Shown here: one piece after another, positions 6,149 through 6,394 of the stretch
Layout of the letters: each line of letters starts with the position of its first letter
How positions within the stretch are numbered: position 1 is the first letter of the stretch
NCBI GenBank assembly: GCA_012523875.1
Contig: JAAYSW010000140.1
Coordinates: 1 to 6,394 of the forward strand
Direction of reading: 5' to 3'
Length of the DNA: 6,394 bases
DNA from: Clostridiales bacterium
Lineage (GTDB): Bacteria; Bacillota; Clostridia; Oscillospirales; Ruminococcaceae
Notes under the pieces: generated by a model
The model's input: the letters and a program-made list of their open reading frames with translations, nothing else
Databases searched by the model: none
What the model was told of the DNA's origin: nothing
Translations under genes and position numbers: made by a program

Positions 6149-6394
6149 TTATTTTAAAACTTCCTCATAAATACTATATAGCTTTTTTCCCGCATTACTC
6201 CATGTAAATTCTTTTGACCTTTCAAAACCTCTATCCGATAAGTCGCTACGCAAGCTTTTATCGCTATAAAGCATCCCTAAGCCATCTGCAATCGATTTAA
6301 TAGAATATGCATCAACGGAAACAGCACAATCTCCAACAACCTCAGGAAGCGATGCCTCTGTTGAGGTGAGAACAGGAGTACCGCAAGCCATTGC
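6149..6394 (-). CDS. GT4 family glycosyltransferase, C-terminal part (runs off the window edge)
   Basis: Only the last 82 codons are present; the reading frame is open to the window end, where it reads AMACGTPVLTS. This is the segment directly after the second glutamate of the GT4 E-x7-E motif, followed by LPEVVGD and VDAYSIKSIADGL, the standard donor-domain end of GT4 enzymes, and a final helix ending in YEEVLK. About 280 to 300 residues are expected outside the window. The family as a whole is clear, but donor, acceptor and linkage cannot be inferred. The ATG at 6391 is an internal methionine of the motif, not the start. The gene stops 30 bases before the next glycosyltransferase, with no terminator between, so both belong to the same operon. 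Confidence 0.88.
   Translation of the reverse strand, partial: AMACGTPVLTSTEASLPEVVGDCAVSVDAYSIKSIADGLGMLYSDKSLRSDLSDRGFERSKEFTWSNAGKKLYSIYEEVLK

Overview
The window is a tightly packed, AT-rich stretch in which every supported gene lies on the minus strand, so transcription runs from high to low coordinates. The leader-like GGAGG ribosome binding sites, the GTG and TTG starts and the protein flavour suggest a low-GC Firmicute, most likely an anaerobic clostridium of the Lachnospiraceae type. This placement is inferred from style, not from a marker gene. No tRNA, rRNA, CRISPR array, insertion sequence or gene-free stretch above 300 bases is visible; the largest gap between genes is 67 bases.

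In transcription order the window holds: the C-terminal end of a GT4 glycosyltransferase (6394 to 6149, cut by the window edge); a complete GT4 glycosyltransferase of the mannosyl/rhamnosyl type (6118 to 4988); an NAD(P)-dependent sugar-nucleotide reductase that best fits GDP-6-deoxy-D-mannose reductase, Rmd (4983 to 4024); the ATPase of a Wzt-type polysaccharide ABC exporter with an added C-terminal glycan-binding-like domain (3969 to 2731); a 798-residue protein with a basic helical N-terminus, a coiled coil, a GT4-like domain and a SAM methyltransferase domain (2663 to 267, GTG start); and the first 73 codons of pyruvate kinase (218 to 1, TTG start, cut by the window edge).

Together the first five genes look like the distal part of an operon for a surface polysaccharide exported by an ABC transporter, probably containing D-rhamnose or another sugar made from GDP-mannose. 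The logic resembles the D-rhamnan (A-band) loci of Gram-negative bacteria and the S-layer glycan loci of Geobacillus. Rmd makes the nucleotide sugar, GT4 enzymes polymerise it in the cytoplasm, a methyltransferase-bearing enzyme may cap the chain, and the Wzt C-terminal domain may read the cap before export. Two expected partners, the permease Wzm and GDP-mannose 4,6-dehydratase, are not in the window. Pyruvate kinase follows only 48 bases after the last glycan gene without a visible terminator, an unusual join of central metabolism to a glycan operon.

The main points for a second look are the GT-methyltransferase fusion as a possible chain terminator, the loss of the first glutamate of the E-x7-E motif in its GT domain, a perfect 12-bp inverted repeat inside the second glycosyltransferase gene, and the pyruvate kinase linkage.
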